Shown here: positions 14,923-24,402 of the stretch, piece by piece | Numbering within the stretch: position 1 is the stretch's first letter | Layout of the letters: each line of letters opens with the position of its first letter | Assembly (NCBI GenBank): GCA_001564055.1 | Contig: LKNB01000023.1 | Span: 1 to 44,355 of the forward strand | Origin: Rhodothermaceae bacterium Tc-Br11_B2g6_7 | GTDB lineage: Bacteria > Bacteroidota > Rhodothermia > Rhodothermales > Salinibacteraceae | Length of the DNA stretch: 44,355 nt | Reading direction: 5' to 3' | Made by a program: the position numbers and the translations under genes | The notes under the pieces: model-generated | Databases searched by the model: none | Told to the model about the DNA's origin: nothing | Seen by the model: only the letters and a program-made list of their open reading frames with translations

Positions 14923-17900
14923 TTACCAGCCCGGCGTGAGCACCAGCCCAAAGTGCCCCCCGCGCTGCGGGCGCTGGAACGGATAGGCGTAGTACAGCTC
15001 AAAGACGAGCGCCCCGAGCAAGTTGACTCGGGCAGAGGCCCCCACGCTGGACAAGATACCACGCTCGGTCAGGTCGTCGTTGAAGCGCAGGAGGTCAAGC
15101 GGATTATCCCCTCGGTCCCAGGCCAGCCCGGCATCCGCGAAGAAGGCCAACTCGGTGGGCAAGAAGGGGAAGTTCAGCAAGCCAAAGTCCTCTACCCCCA
15201 GCAGTGGGATGCGGGCTTCAACGCTACCAAGCGCCATTCGCGTGCCTTGAAGCGGAGCGACGCAATCGAAGTCTTGTCCAGCTTCGGTCTGGCACTCTTC
15301 GGTGAAGTTGAAGGTAGTAAAGCTATAGCCGCGGAGAAAGCCGGGGTTGTAGGCAAAGCCCAAGAACTCCTGCCCGATGCGGGTACCGTCAATGGATTCT
15401 TCCAGGCTGAGCCCGTAGTTGCCCCGGTGGAGCCCGCGGAACGCCACCGTCAGCGGGTTGAAGAACATGTAGCGCCGGTAGTCAAACACGCCAGAGACGA
15501 AGCTGCGGGTGCCCAGGCGGGGGGAGGCCTCAATGCGAAACCGCTCGCCCGAGATTGGCGAAGTGAAGCCGAAGAAGGAGGTGTCCCCGACGTACGCCAG
15601 GCTGCTCTGGAAGAAGTAGATGGGGTCGCGCAGCGAGGAGCGTTCCTCCTCAAACTGCCCGGCCCGCGGGCCCTGTACAAAGAACCGTCGGACGTCCGCT
15701 TCAAAAGCATAGCGCTGCACGCCCGCGCTGAAGTCCCAGCGCCGCGTCTGTGAAATGGGGTACGACACCAGCCCAGAAAACTGTTGGATAAAGATGCGCT
15801 GGATGCGCTCTTCCACGACAAGATTTTGGCCGGTCTGATCGACGCCCTGGAAGACTTGCCCAAAGGCAAAGGGAATGTGGCCGGCGGTGGCTCCGTAGTT
15901 CACGCGGCTGCCCAGGTTGCGATAGGTCGCCTGCCCCCCGATGTCGCGGAAGCTGCCGTTGGCCTGCACGGCCAGGTCCAGGCTGTGGTTACCCAGCATG
16001 TCGCTAAAGAAGAACCCGACGCCGCCAGCCACGCCGCCACCAAACGGACCGCCGACCTGCACCCCTACCGAGGGCGGGGCCACGGCATCCAGCGTCAGGC
16101 GTGGCCGGTACCGCTGCGACTCGCCGCCTGCGTCTGGCGGCAGCCCCGTATCTGCATCGGCGAGGTAATCTTCGACGATGCCTTCGCCCGAGCTCACAAA
16201 CGGCGGCAGAATGCCCGCACGGGGCCGCTCGTCATCATCAGCGCCGGGGAGCACACCGGCGCGCCGCCGCAGGCGCTCTTGCGTCTCGGCGTCCTGCTGA
16301 TCCGTGGTATCAGCGGCTACGCTGCGCAGCGTGTGTCCGGTGATGGAGCCATTGTGCCCGCTGCCACCCTGGTGGAGCGTGGGCAGAAAGTTCTCCTGTG
16401 CAGCCATCGAAATGCCCGAGGGAGGCGAAGCCGCCCGTTCGCCGGGCGCCGAAGCGGCAACATCCGTGTGCGTAGCCCGAGCGACGTGCGCTGGAGCCTC
16501 TGCATCCGACGGCGGTGCTGCACCTACCGGGGCGCTGAGCGCATCTGCCGAACCAGCTTCCGAGGCCGCCCCCGGCGCGTTGCGGACGTGATCTGCCAGC
16601 ACGAGGTGCTCGCTGCGCGGTGTCGTAGGCGTACCGCCAGCAGAGGCTGTTGCACCTGCTTCAGTGGCTGGCGACCCAAAAATAGCGGTGTGTAGCGCGT
16701 CATCCGATATCGGCTCAGCGGCTTCTTCTTCAAAAGCAGCCCCGGCCAGCCCTTCGTGGGCCCCACCGGCTCGCGCCTCCCCCGGCAGCATCCGGTCGCT
16801 CACGGAGTACGCAAACCGCTCCGGCATCCGTTCGCCTTGCGCTTCTTCCGGCGTCAGCGAGAACACCGTGTAGTTGGTATCGAAGAAGGTAGAGAACATC
16901 ATCTTGCCGCTCTGCTGGGCGACTGACATAGCCGGCGACCGGGCGGTAATGCCACTCACCCCAGTCTTGATTTCCGTCACCTGAAAGAGCTCCTCCGTAT
17001 CCAGATCCATCCGGTAGATGTCCTTAAAGCCGTCATGGTCGGAAATAAAGTAGAGGCTGCGCCCGTCAGGAGCGAACTGCGGGTTGTGGTGCGTGCCTCG
17101 GCGGAACGGCCGGAGCACCTCAGTCTCGCGCGTCTCCACATCGATGAGACCGATGCGTTGCCGGGCAAAGCGGAGGCGGTCGAAGTCCGTGCCCTCTGGT
17201 CCACGATCGGTGCTAAAGGCCAGGCGGGTGCCGTCGGGCGACCACGTGGGCTGCAGGTCCGCGTGGCGATCATTGGTAAGCTGACGCACCTCCCGCGTCT
17301 CTATGTCCATCACGTACAGGTTGCTCAGCCCACCATCCATTCCCGCGAAGGCGATGCGCCGGCCATCGGGCGACCAGGCCGGGTTTCGGATAGCCGAGAC
17401 GCCATCGACTGAGATGCGCTGCCGCACCTGGTCGCTTCCGATTTCCCAGATGGAAATCTGGTTACGGCCGCCACGGAACGTGACAAACGCAAAGCGTTCG
17501 GCATCGGGCGACCACGAGCCAGCGGAGTCTATAAACCGGATAGCATCCGTATGTGGGTCGCGTTGGCGCGAACGCAGGCGGTGCAACACCTCACCCGTTT
17601 CGGCATCCGCCACAAACAGGTCAATGCTAAAGAGATCGCGCTCGGAGAGGTAGGCCACATAGCGCCCATCCGGGCTAACGGCTGGCGAGAGGTTCATGTC
17701 GCCCGAGTCCATGTCGCCCGCCAGGATGCGGGTGCCCGCGCTATCGGGGTGGGTACGCCCCTCCATCAGAGGCTCGTAGCCCGTCTTCACCGCATCAATC
17801 CATTCACTGGAGAGCGAATCTGAGCTGATGCCCAGGGTGAAGGCCATGGCGCCCTCTACGCCCGCACGACCGGCCAGCTTGTACAGGTTGGTTACCGCTG

Positions 17901-18588
17901 TATCGCCATACTTCCCGCCGATGTAGGCCATGTATGCCTGCCCGAAGCGGTACGGGAAATACCGACCGGTGTCGAGATCCGATATGGTCGGCAGGTCGTC
18001 GCGCAGCGTGGCATCCCGCAGCCACATGGCGGTGTGGGGATGCTCGCGCCCCAACGTCAGGTACTCGGCCATGCCCTCAATCATCCACAGCCGCAGCTGG
18101 TTCATGGCAAAGCGCCCGGTATCGGCCCGAGCAAGCGCAATATCGAACTGAAAGGAGTGCACCAGCTCGTGGCCCAGCACATGGTCGGTGTCTGCATACA
18201 CCCCCGTCATGGGCATCACCACGCGCTCTTTCAGCGATTCCGTCACTCCGCCCACGCCCTGCCCAATGTTGCCGCGAATGATGTTCGTCTGCTGAAAGTC
18301 CGTGTCGTTGGCGTAAAAGATAATGGGCTTGCGCTCCCGGAAATCACGCAAGAAGGTGCGCGAGTGGCGACGGTACCAGCGCTCCGCCATCCGGCCCGCA
18401 TCTCGCGCAGCCTGCTCAAATTCTGGGTAGTAGAAGATATCGAAATGCTCCGTTTGAAAGGAGCGGAAATCGAAATCATCGTACTGGACTTTATTGCGTC
18501 CAAAGTATTGTGCCGATGTAGGCAGCGTCATCCCCAGCGACCAGAGCAGGAGTACAACGACGGGCGTGAGAAGCCAGGACCTGTGCAT
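14923..18588 (-). CDS. metalloprotease-like / TolB propeller / outer-membrane barrel fusion
   Basis: A 1221-residue exported protein. A signal peptide (MHRSWLLTPVVVLLLW..., cut near TSAQ) is followed by a peptidase-MA-like domain with HELVH at 140-144 and GMAEYL about 30 residues on, the HExxH...E layout of gluzincins. From about 295 to 520 lie PD40/TolB-like repeats (SPDGRYVAYLS, SPDGRRIAFAG, SPDGTRLAFST, APDGRSLYFIS). Residues about 585-810 are an Ala/Glu/Pro-rich, probably disordered stretch. The C-terminal ~390 residues read as an Omp85-like beta-barrel (alternating aromatic strands, RMALGSVEARIPLLG, FADAGLAWDRGDNP, last residue Trp). An ATG at 18621 would add 11 residues. The substrate is unknown; a surface or periplasmic protease is an inference. 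Confidence 0.8.
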   Translation of the reverse strand: MHRSWLLTPVVVLLLWSLGMTLPTSAQYFGRNKVQYDDFDFRSFQTEHFDIFYYPEFEQAARDAGRMAERWYRRHSRTFLRDFRERKPIIFYANDTDFQQTNIIRGNIGQGVGGVTESLKERVVMPMTGVYADTDHVLGHELVHSFQFDIALARADTGRFAMNQLRLWMIEGMAEYLTLGREHPHTAMWLRDATLRDDLPTISDLDTGRYFPYRFGQAYMAYIGGKYGDTAVTNLYKLAGRAGVEGAMAFTLGISSDSLSSEWIDAVKTGYEPLMEGRTHPDSAGTRILAGDMDSGDMNLSPAVSPDGRYVAYLSERDLFSIDLFVADAETGEVLHRLRSRQRDPHTDAIRFIDSAGSWSPDAERFAFVTFRGGRNQISIWEIGSDQVRQRISVDGVSAIRNPAWSPDGRRIAFAGMDGGLSNLYVMDIETREVRQLTNDRHADLQPTWSPDGTRLAFSTDRGPEGTDFDRLRFARQRIGLIDVETRETEVLRPFRRGTHHNPQFAPDGRSLYFISDHDGFKDIYRMDLDTEELFQVTEIKTGVSGITARSPAMSVAQQSGKMMFSTFFDTNYTVFSLTPEEAQGERMPERFAYSVSDRMLPGEARAGGAHEGLAGAAFEEEAAEPISDDALHTAIFGSPATEAGATASAGGTPTTPRSEHLVLADHVRNAPGAASEAGSADALSAPVGAAPPSDAEAPAHVARATHTDVAASAPGERAASPPSGISMAAQENFLPTLHQGGSGHNGSITGHTLRSVAADTTDQQDAETQERLRRRAGVLPGADDDERPRAGILPPFVSSGEGIVEDYLADADTGLPPDAGGESQRYRPRLTLDAVAPPSVGVQVGGPFGGGVAGGVGFFFSDMLGNHSLDLAVQANGSFRDIGGQATYRNLGSRVNYGATAGHIPFAFGQVFQGVDQTGQNLVVEERIQRIFIQQFSGLVSYPISQTRRWDFSAGVQRYAFEADVRRFFVQGPRAGQFEEERSSLRDPIYFFQSSLAYVGDTSFFGFTSPISGERFRIEASPRLGTRSFVSGVFDYRRYMFFNPLTVAFRGLHRGNYGLSLEESIDGTRIGQEFLGFAYNPGFLRGYSFTTFNFTEECQTEAGQDFDCVAPLQGTRMALGSVEARIPLLGVEDFGLLNFPFLPTELAFFADAGLAWDRGDNPLDLLRFNDDLTERGILSSVGASARVNLLGALVFELYYAYPFQRPQRGGHFGLVLTPGW

Positions 18589-19088
18589 GATGCGCGTGGG
18601 GCCGTGAGAAAAAACTTCCATGATATGAATCGTACTACAAGTATTTCAACGCACCTTCAAATCACCTGTTCGGTGCGTTCTACGTGCTGGATGTTACAAT
18701 GACGGATGCCACGGTGGGGGGGCGGGCGCTCATGGGTACCTCGGGCTTGTCGGATATTGGCTTCGTAAGCATCAGGTACTGTATTTGTTGTGTCAGGGTA
18801 CGGATCCCTTCCCTCGTTATGCGGTGAACACTATGCTTCGTTGCCTCTACCGATGTATATCGTAGGCCGAAGCGCTGCCTCAGGGAAGGGACCAAGGAGG
18901 CTTCCTCGCACAGCGCCCGTAGGATCACCCTCCTGCCGTTGAACCCTCAACCGCTGTTACTGCTTGCTTCAACCGGCGGGGGTATACATACACAGGACTG
19001 CCCGTAGCCCCCTATCCCTGTTGTTTTTAGCTGTTGTTCAGTAGCTTGCGCGTCGCCTTCCTGCGCGCGCCGTAACCCAACGGACTGT
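18589..19088. other. 500-bp divergent intergenic region
   Basis: This gap separates the starts of two divergent genes (minus-strand protease-barrel and plus-strand mrdA), so it should hold both promoters. It contains the nested palindrome described at 18805-18891. A weak Bacteroidota-like promoter can be drawn for mrdA: GTTG at 19020 and TAGCTTGC at 19042-19049. One minus-strand frame (18680-18928) is open, but I see no homology and do not call it. Confidence 0.5.
18805..18891. ncRNA. nested palindrome, candidate structured RNA
   Basis: An outer pair TCCCTTCCCT (18805-18814) / AGGGAAGGGA (18882-18891), perfect over 10 bp, encloses an inner pair GCTTCG / CGAAGC. Inside that lies a bulged stem-loop with ACCGAT-GTAT-ATCG-T at its tip (about 18849-18864). 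The arms nest, which fits one folded RNA of about 87 nt better than a simple terminator. No U-tract follows. The strand is not decided. I do not recognise a known RNA family. Confidence 0.35.
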
Positions 19089-20948
19089 ATGGAAACTGAT
19101 CACCTTCGCATTCGACTCTTCATTGGCGCCATCCTGGTGGTGCTGGTGGTGCTGGGCTTGCGCCTCGTGCAGCTGCAGCTGGTGGACCACTCGGCGTACA
19201 CCGGGGAGTCGCAGATGAACGCGGTACGCGGCACGACCCTGCAACCGGCCCGTGGGCTTATCTTCGACCGGCACGGGGACCTGCTGGTGGACAATGAGCC
19301 GACGTATACCATCCTGCTTACGCCGCGCTACTTCAATGGTGAGCGAACCGAGCTACTGGCCGACCTTCTGGCCGTGCCCGACTCCGTGGTGAGCGCCCGC
19401 TTGCAAGAAGCCCGGCAGTGGAGCGCCTTCCGGCCCAGCCGCTCGTTCCGCGAGGTCCCGTATGAGCAGTTTAGCCGCATCCAGGAAAACCTGTACCGGC
19501 TACCGGGCGTGGCGTATGAGGTAGAGCAGCGCCGCCGCTACCACACCGACGCTCGGGCGGCCCATGCCCTCGGGTACGTCCGTGAGATCACCCGGCCGGA
19601 GCTCGAACAGCTACGGCCCCGCGGGTACCGGCCCGGCGACCTTGTGGGCAAAGCCGGGATTGAGAATCAGTACGAAGAGCTCCTGCGCGGCGAACTGGGC
19701 CGTGCCTTTAAGTTTGTAAACGTGCACGGCATGGAGGTCAGCGCTTACCAGGATGGCGCGCAGGACCTCCCGCCGGAATCAGGCTACGACCTGCACTTGA
19801 GCCTCGACGCCGGCGTGCAGGCGCTGGCCGAGTCCCTCATGGTGAACAAACGCGGCGCGGTGGTCGCCCTGGATCCTAACAACGGCGATATCCTTTCCCT
19901 GGTCAGCATGCCGGACTACGACCCAGGCATCTTCTCGCGCTCGGTGGACTCAGCGACGTGGCAAGCCCTCACCACGGGCATCGACCGGCCGCTCTTCAAC
20001 CGCGCCACCATGATGCGTATGGTGCCGGGCTCCACCTGGAAGCCCTTTATGGGCCTGCTGGGCCTGCAAGAAGGCCTCATCACCCCGCACAGCACCACGC
20101 GCTGTGGGGGCGGCTACCGCCTTGGTGGCCGCGTCTTTCGCGACCATAACAGCACCGCCCATGGCGCCATTGACATCAAAGAGGCCATCCAGGTCTCGTG
20201 CAACACGTTCTTTTACGATATGATGATGCGCACCGATGTAAACACGTTTGCGTCCTACGCCCGAGCCTCAGGCTTTGGCGAACGCACCTCCATTGACATC
20301 GGGCAGCAGACGACCGGCCTCATCCCCGACTCCGCCTACTATAACCGGACGTATCCGCGCGGCTGGACCCCCGGCTATTCCATCATCCTGGGCATTGGGC
20401 AGGGCGACATGCTCGTCACGCCGCTGGAGCTGGCGCGCTTTACGGCGGCGCTGGCCAACGGGGGCGCCCTGCATGAGCCTCGCCTGGTGAACCGCATGGT
20501 CAACAACGATACGGGCCGCGCCCGCGTACCGGAGCGCGCCGCGCCGCAGCAGCTCCCCTTTGACGCCGAACATTTCGATACCGTTCGGGAAGGCATGCAG
20601 ATGGCGATGGAGCACGGAACGGGGCGCAACCTGCAAATCCCCGGCATCCCGTCGGCCGGCAAAACGGGCACCGCGCAGAACCCCCATGGCGAGAATCACT
20701 CCGTGTTTATCATGTTTGCTCCCTACGACGACCCCGAGATTGCCATTGCGGTGATGGTGGAAAACGCGGGCTACGGCGCCACGGTGGCCGCTCCCATCGC
20801 CAGTATGATGGCGGAGCAGTACTTGACGGGCGGCATTGAACAGTCCTGGATCCGGGACTTCCACATCAACCGGCTCGTCAACGAGCTGGAGAGCGCCCCC
20901 GTCCGCCGCGCGGGCGGCCAAGCGTCCGTTGAACTGCGCCAACCGTAG
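19089..20948 (+). CDS. mrdA: penicillin-binding protein 2, peptidoglycan transpeptidase
   Basis: A 619-residue class B penicillin-binding protein of the elongation (Rod) complex. One N-terminal transmembrane helix (LFIGAILVVLVVLGLRLVQL) is followed by the non-catalytic pedestal domain (RGLIFDRHGDLLVDNEP) and the transpeptidase domain. The three active-site motifs are in place: S315-T-W-K318 in PGSTWKPF, S370-C-N in QVSCNTFFYD, and K525-T-G in AGKTGTAQNPHG. It cross-links glycan strands made by RodA, whose gene follows after 39 bp. Length and order are normal for PBP2. The pair drives rod-shaped growth. Confidence 0.95.
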   Translation: METDHLRIRLFIGAILVVLVVLGLRLVQLQLVDHSAYTGESQMNAVRGTTLQPARGLIFDRHGDLLVDNEPTYTILLTPRYFNGERTELLADLLAVPDSVVSARLQEARQWSAFRPSRSFREVPYEQFSRIQENLYRLPGVAYEVEQRRRYHTDARAAHALGYVREITRPELEQLRPRGYRPGDLVGKAGIENQYEELLRGELGRAFKFVNVHGMEVSAYQDGAQDLPPESGYDLHLSLDAGVQALAESLMVNKRGAVVALDPNNGDILSLVSMPDYDPGIFSRSVDSATWQALTTGIDRPLFNRATMMRMVPGSTWKPFMGLLGLQEGLITPHSTTRCGGGYRLGGRVFRDHNSTAHGAIDIKEAIQVSCNTFFYDMMMRTDVNTFASYARASGFGERTSIDIGQQTTGLIPDSAYYNRTYPRGWTPGYSIILGIGQGDMLVTPLELARFTAALANGGALHEPRLVNRMVNNDTGRARVPERAAPQQLPFDAEHFDTVREGMQMAMEHGTGRNLQIPGIPSAGKTGTAQNPHGENHSVFIMFAPYDDPEIAIAVMVENAGYGATVAAPIASMMAEQYLTGGIEQSWIRDFHINRLVNELESAPVRRAGGQASVELRQP

Positions 20949-20987
20949 CCGCTCCTACCCCACTCCTGTGCGTTTTCACGCATCTGC

Positions 20988-22247
20988 ATGAATACTTGGT
21001 ACCGACAACTCGACTGGACGACCCTGGTGCTGTGGCTGGCGCTCGTGGGCACGGGGCTGGTAGCCATCTACAGCAGCACCAACGGACCGGCGGCTGAGTT
21101 CTTGCTGGCCAGCGTCCGCGAGAGCTTTTCGCGGCAAGCGATGTGGGCGCTCATTAGCCTCGTGGGCGTGGTGACGGCCTTGCTGCTGCCCATCCGGTTT
21201 TATCAGAAAAGTGCCTACTGGGTCTACAGCGCGCTGATTCTGCTGCTGGTGGCCACGCTCCTCTTTGGGCGAGAGATCAACGGCACCACCGCCTGGCTCG
21301 TGGTCGGGCCCGTGCGGCTGCAGGTCTCGGAGCTGGCCAAGGTGGGCACCCTGCTGGCTGTGGCTCGGATGCTGTCGTCGCAGCGCCCGCAAACCTCCCA
21401 GCTCCGCTCGGCCCTGTATGCGGTGGGGCTGATTCTGCTGCCGGCCATTCTGATCTCTATGCAGAACGATACCGGCACCACCCTCGTCTTCCTGGCCATG
21501 ATTCCGGTGATGCTGTTCTGGAGCGGGCTGCCCATTGCCATCATCACGCTGCTCATCTCCCCTGCCCTGGCGGGGTACCTGGCGATCGTGTACCTCCCCG
21601 CCGCCCTCGTCTACGTGGCGTTGATGGTTGGTGCCTTTCTGTGGTGGACCCGCGACCGCTTGCTGACGGCGCTCGCCGGCATCTTCAACGGGGGCGTGGT
21701 GCTTGCTCTTACGGTGGCGCTCACCTACATCTTCAAACCCTATCAGGTCGCCCGGGTGCTCTCCTTCACAAACCCCGGCGCCGAGGAGTACCGGATGGGC
21801 GTAGGCTTTCACCTCGTGCAGTCCAAAGCCGCCATCGGCTCGGGAGGGCTCACGGGCAAGGGCTACATGGAGGGCACACAGACGCAGGGCGCCTACGTGC
21901 CCGAGCAGTCGACGGACTTCATTTTTAGCGTCATTGGGGAGGAGTTTGGGTTCATTGGGGGCATCTTGTTGCTGGGCCTCTTTGCGCTGTTGCTGACGCG
22001 CCTGGTGCTGCTGGGCGCCCGCGTGAAGCATCCCTTCGGTACCCTCGTCGCCGCTGGCGTAACGGGGGTCTTTTTGGTGCACGTGTTCATTAATATCGGG
22101 ATGGCAACGGCTATTTTGCCGGTCATCGGCCTGCCGCTGCCCTTCGTATCGTACGGCGGGTCTGCGCTGCTGGCACACACCGGCATGCTGGCTATCGTGC
22201 TGGCGCTTCATATGCGGCGGGATGACTTTTCGATCTACGGGTACTGA
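20988..22247 (+). CDS. rodA: rod-shape-determining SEDS glycosyltransferase RodA
   Basis: A 419-residue SEDS-family integral membrane protein with about ten hydrophobic segments. It polymerises lipid II into glycan strands together with PBP2. Family marks are QNDTGTTLVFLAMIPVMLF, the IGSGGLTGKGYMEGTQT loop, VPEQSTDFIFSVIGEEFG with the catalytic Asp310, and the closing PLPFVSYGGSALL. It is in an operon with mrdA, which argues for RodA rather than FtsW. The ATG at 20988 gives a normal N-terminus. Confidence 0.95.
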   Translation: MNTWYRQLDWTTLVLWLALVGTGLVAIYSSTNGPAAEFLLASVRESFSRQAMWALISLVGVVTALLLPIRFYQKSAYWVYSALILLLVATLLFGREINGTTAWLVVGPVRLQVSELAKVGTLLAVARMLSSQRPQTSQLRSALYAVGLILLPAILISMQNDTGTTLVFLAMIPVMLFWSGLPIAIITLLISPALAGYLAIVYLPAALVYVALMVGAFLWWTRDRLLTALAGIFNGGVVLALTVALTYIFKPYQVARVLSFTNPGAEEYRMGVGFHLVQSKAAIGSGGLTGKGYMEGTQTQGAYVPEQSTDFIFSVIGEEFGFIGGILLLGLFALLLTRLVLLGARVKHPFGTLVAAGVTGVFLVHVFINIGMATAILPVIGLPLPFVSYGGSALLAHTGMLAIVLALHMRRDDFSIYGY

Positions 22248-22311
22248 CGCCCGTACCTGCCGGGGCGCTGCGTTGCCTTTCCTGTTGGATTCTCCTTTCC
22301 GCTTGCCTGCC

Positions 22312-24402
22312 ATGCTGTTGATGTCCCCGCGCCGGATGTATTGGAGCGCTGTGGTGCTCGTGCTGGGGCTGCTGACCACCGCGCTCACAAGCTGTGCCGT
22401 ACCGCAGGCGCCCTCCGGCGGTCCGCCCGACGATACCCCTCCCATTGTAGAGCAAGCCACGCCCGAAACGGGGACGACCAACTTTTCGGGCGATACGGTA
22501 GAGCTGCGCTTTACGCGCCACATGAACCAGAACTCGCTGGCGCAGGCCCTTAGCATCAGCCCCCCGATGGACGGGCGGCCGGAGATCAACTGGAGCGGGC
22601 GCCGCGTGCAGATCACCTTTCCAGAGGACCTCCAGCCCAACACGACGTACATCCTCACCCTCGACACCGACCTCAGCACCTACCGCAACGTGAACCTGCC
22701 CGAGCCCCTGGTGCTGGCCTTTGCCACCGGCGACCGCATCAACCGCGGCGCGCTGTCGGGCAGCGTCATGGACACCCGCGCGAACGCCCCGGCCGAAGCC
22801 GTCGATGTGTTCGCGTATCCGGCGCCGGAGGGCGCACCGCCCGATACGCTCCCCGAGCGCCCCGCCTACCGCACGCAGACCTCCGCCGAAGGCACCTTCA
22901 GCTTCTCGTTCATGCAGGAACAGCCGTACTATGTGGTGGCGGTGGACGACCGCAACCGGAACCGCCGCCCAGATCCGGACGAAGCTTTCGCGGTGCCTCC
23001 CGTCCCCATCTTGTATGCTGCCCCCGAGGATGAGGACCTGCCGATGCCGGACACTACCCTGATTGAGGAGGAGGCCATCGCCGATGAGGTGCGCAACGCC
23101 CCCCCCGATGCGGCAGCGGACCCCGAAACGGCCCCGGATGAAACCGATCTCCCGGCGGCTGATGCCGACACCACGCAGGCCACGGCCCCAACGGAGACGC
23201 GACCTGCCCTCCTCGATACCCTCTCGCTGACGCCCGCAATTCCGGTCGATACGCTCACTACCGACGTGCCGGGTATTGATGGGCTGGAAACGGACACGCC
23301 GTGGCCGTCCTCCATCGAGGCGCCGTGGCTTCTGACGTCCATCGACACCATCCCGCCCACCATTCAGCGGGCGCGGGCCCGGGCGGCCACGCACTTACAG
23401 GTGCGGTTTACGGAAAGCGTTGCGCTGGACGACCGCGCACCCGATGCCTGGACCCTCGCGGCTGTAGACGGCGGGACCATCGCCGTACAAGACGTGTGGA
23501 TGCACCCCGACAGCGACCGGGAGGTGCATCTGGCAACCGAACCGCTGGCGCCGGGCCGCTACGTGGTGACGCCCGCAGGTGTTATGGACCGTAGCGGTAA
23601 CCGCGCGCCGGCTCAGCCTGACTCCCTGGAGGTCGATCCTGACCTGCCCACCGACGGCCCCGAACTGCGCTTTGAATCGTTCACCCCGGAAGCCGCAGCG
23701 ACGGACGACCGCGCCGACCGTCGGGCACAAGGACAGGATGAGGCTGCATCGGAGGACGAAGCGCCCCCTCCGCCCGATCCTGAAGTGCTTGAACCCGGAA
23801 CCTATCCGGAGGTGCAGTTTAGCCGACCGCCCCCGGCCGAGGTGCTGGCGGAACGCATCAGCGCGGCCGACACCACCGGCGCGGCACGCACGGTGCAGCC
23901 CACCACAACCAACGGCACCACCGTTGAGCTGCGGTTCGATCCGCCTCTGGATCCTGGCGAAATCGTGGACGTGACGGTAGATCCCCGCGGGCTTAGCGAA
24001 GAGGCCGACAGCCTGCTCGTCCGCCGGGTCCAGCGCATCCCGCGCGACGCCCTTGGGAGCCTGGCCGGCACGGCGGTCGTTGAGGATGCGGATGACTCGC
24101 GCCACACCGACGGCCCCATCATCGTGGAGCTCTACCGCGGCCGGGCCTCTGATGACGAGACGCCCTACCGGACGACGGAGGCCGCCGAGGATGGGGCCTT
24201 CCTGTTCGAAGAGCTCCCAGAGGATACCTACCGCCTGCGCCTCTTCGTCGATGTGCAGGGCAGCGGCCGGTGGGATGGCGGCACCATCACACCTTACCGT
24301 CCAGCCGAGCCCATCCGCTGGGTGGATGGCACCGAGGACGTGCGTGCCCGTTGGGAAACCGTCATCGATGACCCCATCCGCATCCCCCTGCCCCGCCCAT
24401 GA
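22312..24402 (+). CDS. large Ig-like (SbsA/Big_5-type) lipoprotein
   Basis: A 696-residue lipoprotein with lipobox LTSC (Cys28) after a hydrophobic stretch. Residues about 35-140 form a Big_5/SbsA Ig-like domain (TPPIVEQATPETGTTNFSG, then VELRFTRHMNQNSLAQAL, ending LVLAFATG). A carboxypeptidase-regulatory-like fold follows (GALSGSVMDTRANAPAEAVDVFAYP). A long acidic Pro/Thr-rich linker comes next, then a second Ig-like domain with TIPPTIQRARARAATHLQVRF, and a last regulatory-like domain at the C-terminus (LAGTAVVEDADDS). Conserved proteins of this type occur near cell-wall genes in Bacteroidota, and the role is unknown. The open frame starts at 22222, overlapping rodA, but the ATG at 22312 gives a proper lipoprotein signal. 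Its stop overlaps the next gene by 4 bp. Confidence 0.85.
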   Translation: MLLMSPRRMYWSAVVLVLGLLTTALTSCAVPQAPSGGPPDDTPPIVEQATPETGTTNFSGDTVELRFTRHMNQNSLAQALSISPPMDGRPEINWSGRRVQITFPEDLQPNTTYILTLDTDLSTYRNVNLPEPLVLAFATGDRINRGALSGSVMDTRANAPAEAVDVFAYPAPEGAPPDTLPERPAYRTQTSAEGTFSFSFMQEQPYYVVAVDDRNRNRRPDPDEAFAVPPVPILYAAPEDEDLPMPDTTLIEEEAIADEVRNAPPDAAADPETAPDETDLPAADADTTQATAPTETRPALLDTLSLTPAIPVDTLTTDVPGIDGLETDTPWPSSIEAPWLLTSIDTIPPTIQRARARAATHLQVRFTESVALDDRAPDAWTLAAVDGGTIAVQDVWMHPDSDREVHLATEPLAPGRYVVTPAGVMDRSGNRAPAQPDSLEVDPDLPTDGPELRFESFTPEAAATDDRADRRAQGQDEAASEDEAPPPPDPEVLEPGTYPEVQFSRPPPAEVLAERISAADTTGAARTVQPTTTNGTTVELRFDPPLDPGEIVDVTVDPRGLSEEADSLLVRRVQRIPRDALGSLAGTAVVEDADDSRHTDGPIIVELYRGRASDDETPYRTTEAAEDGAFLFEELPEDTYRLRLFVDVQGSGRWDGGTITPYRPAEPIRWVDGTEDVRARWETVIDDPIRIPLPRP

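Noticed and set aside
18680-18928. An open 82-codon minus-strand frame in the mrdA divergent gap
   Set aside because: No recognisable domain and it crosses the nested palindrome. It looks like a chance frame in GC-rich DNA, though a decayed transposase piece cannot be excluded.
20976-22679. A 567-codon minus-strand frame antisense to rodA and the lipoprotein gene
   Set aside because: It is a shadow of real coding DNA on the other strand: rich in Arg/Gln/His, without domains or a plausible start.
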